Part shown: in pieces, positions 61,944 through 64,000 of the stretch
Layout of the letters: each line of letters opens with the position of its first letter
Numbering within the stretch: the first letter of the stretch is position 1
Assembly (NCBI RefSeq): GCF_030463535.1
Contig: NC_132896.1
Location: forward strand, 19,697,709-19,761,708
Length of the DNA stretch: 64,000 nt
Source of the DNA: Salminus brasiliensis
Lineage: Eukaryota > Chordata > Actinopteri > Characiformes > Bryconidae
Reading direction: 5' to 3'
Notes under the pieces: generated by a model
Database searches by the model: none
Told to the model about the DNA's origin: nothing
Seen by the model: only the letters and a program-made list of their open reading frames with translations
Made by a program: the position numbers and the translations under genes

Positions 61944-62636
61944 CTGCATGGGAAACCTGCAGATGTGAAAAGGGCAGGCCACTGATCTTTTCAAATAGCC
62001 TAATTTATTCGCTTGTTTGTTTGTTTATTGTATTTGTTTGTTTGATTGATTTATTTATTTATTTATCCAACTATTTAAGTGTATAAAATACATGAATTGT
62101 AAATGTATTTCTTTCAGAAATGTATTTAGGATATTATATACATATTATTAGTTGATTTATTCGTCGACTTATTAATCGTTCTTTGAGCTTAGCTAAATCT
62201 GGGTACTTTATTAAAGATTTATTAGTTAAATAAAAGTTATTGAGCTAATTTAATCTTCAGGACTTTTAAGAAAGAACTTTTAAGGACTTATTTGAGATGA
62301 ACCTCTGTGCTTTAGCCTGTCTAGTTTACTCGCTGCTCGGTGGTCCCACGATTTTTTAATACTGAAGGACTGAACGAAAACAAAAAGAGCAAAAGTGGAG
62401 CAAAAACATTTTAGCTAGCTACACTTTATATATTTAAATATACAATTTCTCTATTTTATATTTGCTAAAAATCGCAGAAAAATCTATGAAATATCTTAAA
62501 TAAACAATAAATAAATAAACTGTGTCGATAACTTTTTCCAGTCCTGACAGTGTGACTGAAGAGAGTCTGGTCGTACCTGTTCGGAGTAAAACGAAGGCCA
62601 TTCGTCTCCTCTCTCCTGTTTCACTCCGCCCATCAT
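60136..62636 (-). CDS. foxa: FoxA-class forkhead transcription factor
   Basis: Two coding exons in transcript order 62577-62636 and 60136-61275; 399 aa. Exon 1 encodes [20 protein letters not shown], a version of the MLGxVKMEGHExxDW..YY start shared by FoxA proteins, and FoxA1 has its first intron at this point. Exon 2 begins right after a TTGCTCATAG acceptor. The forkhead domain is at about residues 107-203 ([59 protein letters not shown]), with helix 3 and wing residues of the FoxA class. The conserved C-terminal boxes remain in weak form: [24 protein letters not shown] and [17 protein letters not shown], matching the region II/III boxes of FOXA2. The spacer regions are Pro/Ser-rich and unlike FoxA1, A2 or A3, so it best fits the divergent fish gene called foxa (fkd4). 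FoxA proteins are pioneer factors in endoderm, floor plate and notochord. Confidence 0.85.
61896..61941. repeat. AC dinucleotide microsatellite in the foxa intron
   Basis: About 23 AC units, read directly. The apparent minus-strand coding frame through it is a Cys/Val repeat artefact. Confidence 0.95.
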
Positions 62637-62826
62637 CTCTACAGACCTTCTAGAAGTTGAGAGGATTTGCAAACGCTCACAAAATGATATACAATTTGTA
62701 TGAAACTGAAAACGACGCCCTGGTTTCCTCAAAATCAGCTTCTTCTTGGTTTGTGGTCTTAACTGATGGACCTTCTCACAGGAATCAGAGATTTTCTCCT
62801 CTGTTTTTCCCGCCCACTTCGGCAAA

Positions 62827-62865
62827 CCACGCCCACCCAGCATCCGCGCGCTAGTAAATTTGCAT
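62827..62865 (-). promoter_or_regulatory. Possible foxa promoter elements
   Basis: CCACGCCCACCC (62827-62838) resembles an Sp/KLF site. ATTTGCAT (62858-62865) is a perfect octamer motif for POU factors. Both lie about 200-230 bases before the foxa ATG. Motif-level evidence only. Confidence 0.3.
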
Positions 62866-63260
62866 GAAGCGGACGAGTTGTTGAGGGTCTGAGGGTCTCT
62901 TATATCACTGTATTAGTCTAAAAGGTTGTGTGGTAAAGATTTCACAATGTTTCTGTATTCATTTGATAAAAAATATAACTTTTACTGTTCGACTTCTGAA
63001 AATAATTTCTTGTATTTTTCAACACAGCTCATCTAAACTTTAATTATCTTCGTTTATTTTTTAACATATATAATTTTTTTAAATGTAGAATAATGCCTTA
63101 AAATATGATTCACACAATATGAACCTGTAAAAAGTGTAGAGTTCGTTGAAACATTAAGCAAACCCCCCGTCCAATTTAACCCTCACTTTCATAGACCTGC
63201 GTGTTGTGTTAGAAGTATATATTTGTAGTTTGGTTTCAGGATCATAAAACTAAAAAACAA

Positions 63261-63261
<1 letters not shown>

Positions 63262-63303
<42 letters not shown>
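63262..63303. repeat. AAT trinucleotide microsatellite
   Basis: About 14 AAT units, read directly. Confidence 0.95.
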
Positions 63304-63306
<3 letters not shown>

Positions 63307-63669
63307 GTAATAAAATAAAATGTTTTTAAATAGAATAAATAACATTTACGGCATTAAGAAGACTAATAGTAAAGCAGAAAAAAATGTTTTAATGTTTTAA
63401 TAGAAATGACGTCTAATTGTGAAGGCTTCACTTTGTAGTAAAAAAACCCATCATTTTTTTCTTTTCCGTTTCCAGTTACAAGCAGCGAGCAATGTGTTAT
63501 CACCCATTAGTCATTTCCAATTCATCTCCTCTCCTCTCTCCTTCATCTCCAGCCTTCTCTTCATTGTGAGAGACAGCTGTTTGGCGGACTGGGGGGGTGT
63601 TGGGTGTCATTTTTATTGGCGAAAAGCAAACATTTACTCTGCAGACTATTTAAAAGCACCACCCTCCTA

Positions 63670-63684
63670 CCCCCCCCCCCCCCC
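63670..63684. repeat. C homopolymer within a C-rich tract
   Basis: About 14-15 consecutive C, followed by further C runs. It is prone to sequencing error and could form a G-quadruplex on the minus strand. Confidence 0.9.
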
Positions 63685-64000
63685 GCGCCTCCCCCCCTCA
63701 ACTCATTAGCTCTGAACCAACAATGTCTAAAAGAGCTTCGGGGTAGAAAAGAAAAGAAAAGAAGAGAAGAGAAAGAAACTCATGCTCTGACTCTGAACAG
63801 CTAGATCAGTTTTAGAAGCAATGTTCATTTATTGCAGATCTTTGCTGGATCTCACACTAGCTCGAGTGATTTTCCAGCACAGGGCTGTTGGGCAGAGCCC
63901 ATTCAGCGTTAGCCAAGGTGTGAGACGGATGACGAGACAGATCATTCATTAGCCGAGTAATGAGGAGTGTTTTCCTGTTCTGCTAATCAGCTCTAATACT

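Larger units (their letters stand above)
62637..64000. other. Upstream region of foxa
   Basis: The proximal 230 bases are relatively GC-rich and hold GC-box-like sites and an octamer-type motif. Beyond that the DNA is AT-rich, with an AAT microsatellite (63262-63303) and a C run (63670-63684). No other gene is seen up to the window edge. Confidence 0.5.

Noticed and set aside
1-64000. CRISPR array, bacterial operon or mobile genetic island
   Set aside because: All direct repeats found are microsatellites or eukaryotic dispersed elements, and every gene is intron-bearing and vertebrate.

Overview
The window is nuclear DNA of a ray-finned fish. All six genes I can support are multi-exon vertebrate genes with GT-AG introns, and their closest family matches are fish or general vertebrate proteins. 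One of them, urp1, makes a peptide form described in teleosts. The DNA between exons is AT-rich, full of dinucleotide repeats, and littered with fragments of Tc1-like transposons, fold-back elements and tRNA-derived SINEs of the kind common in teleosts. The repeat style suggests an otophysan such as a characiform or catfish relative, but that is only an impression. There are no bacterial-type operons, no CRISPR array, and no tRNA or rRNA gene that I would defend.

Layout: clic2 (+, 1069-6399) and urp1 (-, 8236-10807) lie tail to tail. About 5.8 kb of gene-poor, repeat-bearing DNA follows (10808-16580). Next is slc24a3 (-, 16581-36033), 17 coding exons over 19.5 kb with the first exon in a GC-rich island. 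zdhhc24 (-, 38439-41276) and a kizuna-like centrosomal gene (+, 43090-53660) are head to head, sharing a 1.8 kb upstream region. The last part holds a 6.5 kb intergenic stretch, a FoxA-class forkhead gene (-, 60136-62636), and about 1.4 kb of its upstream DNA.

Every exon chain was assembled by hand from splice sites, and each gives a continuous reading frame of a length normal for its family: clic2 244 aa, urp1 134 aa, slc24a3 615 aa, zdhhc24 291 aa, kiz-like 784 aa, foxa 399 aa. The genes are unrelated in function: a redox/chloride-channel protein, a neuropeptide precursor, a Na/Ca-K exchanger, a palmitoyltransferase, a centrosomal protein and an endoderm/notochord-type transcription factor. 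What links three of them is synteny. Human SLC24A3, KIZ and FOXA2 all lie on 20p11, so the divergent FoxA gene here sits in a FOXA2-type neighbourhood.

The most unusual structures are: a partial duplication of the first coding exon of the kiz-like gene, its intron and the start of its second exon, lodged inside a dispersed repeat in the next intron; a run of in-frame TAG acceptors before a serine run in the same gene; a predicted GC-AG intron and a shortened C-terminus in slc24a3; and the FoxA gene's linkage. I found no wholly new biological system.
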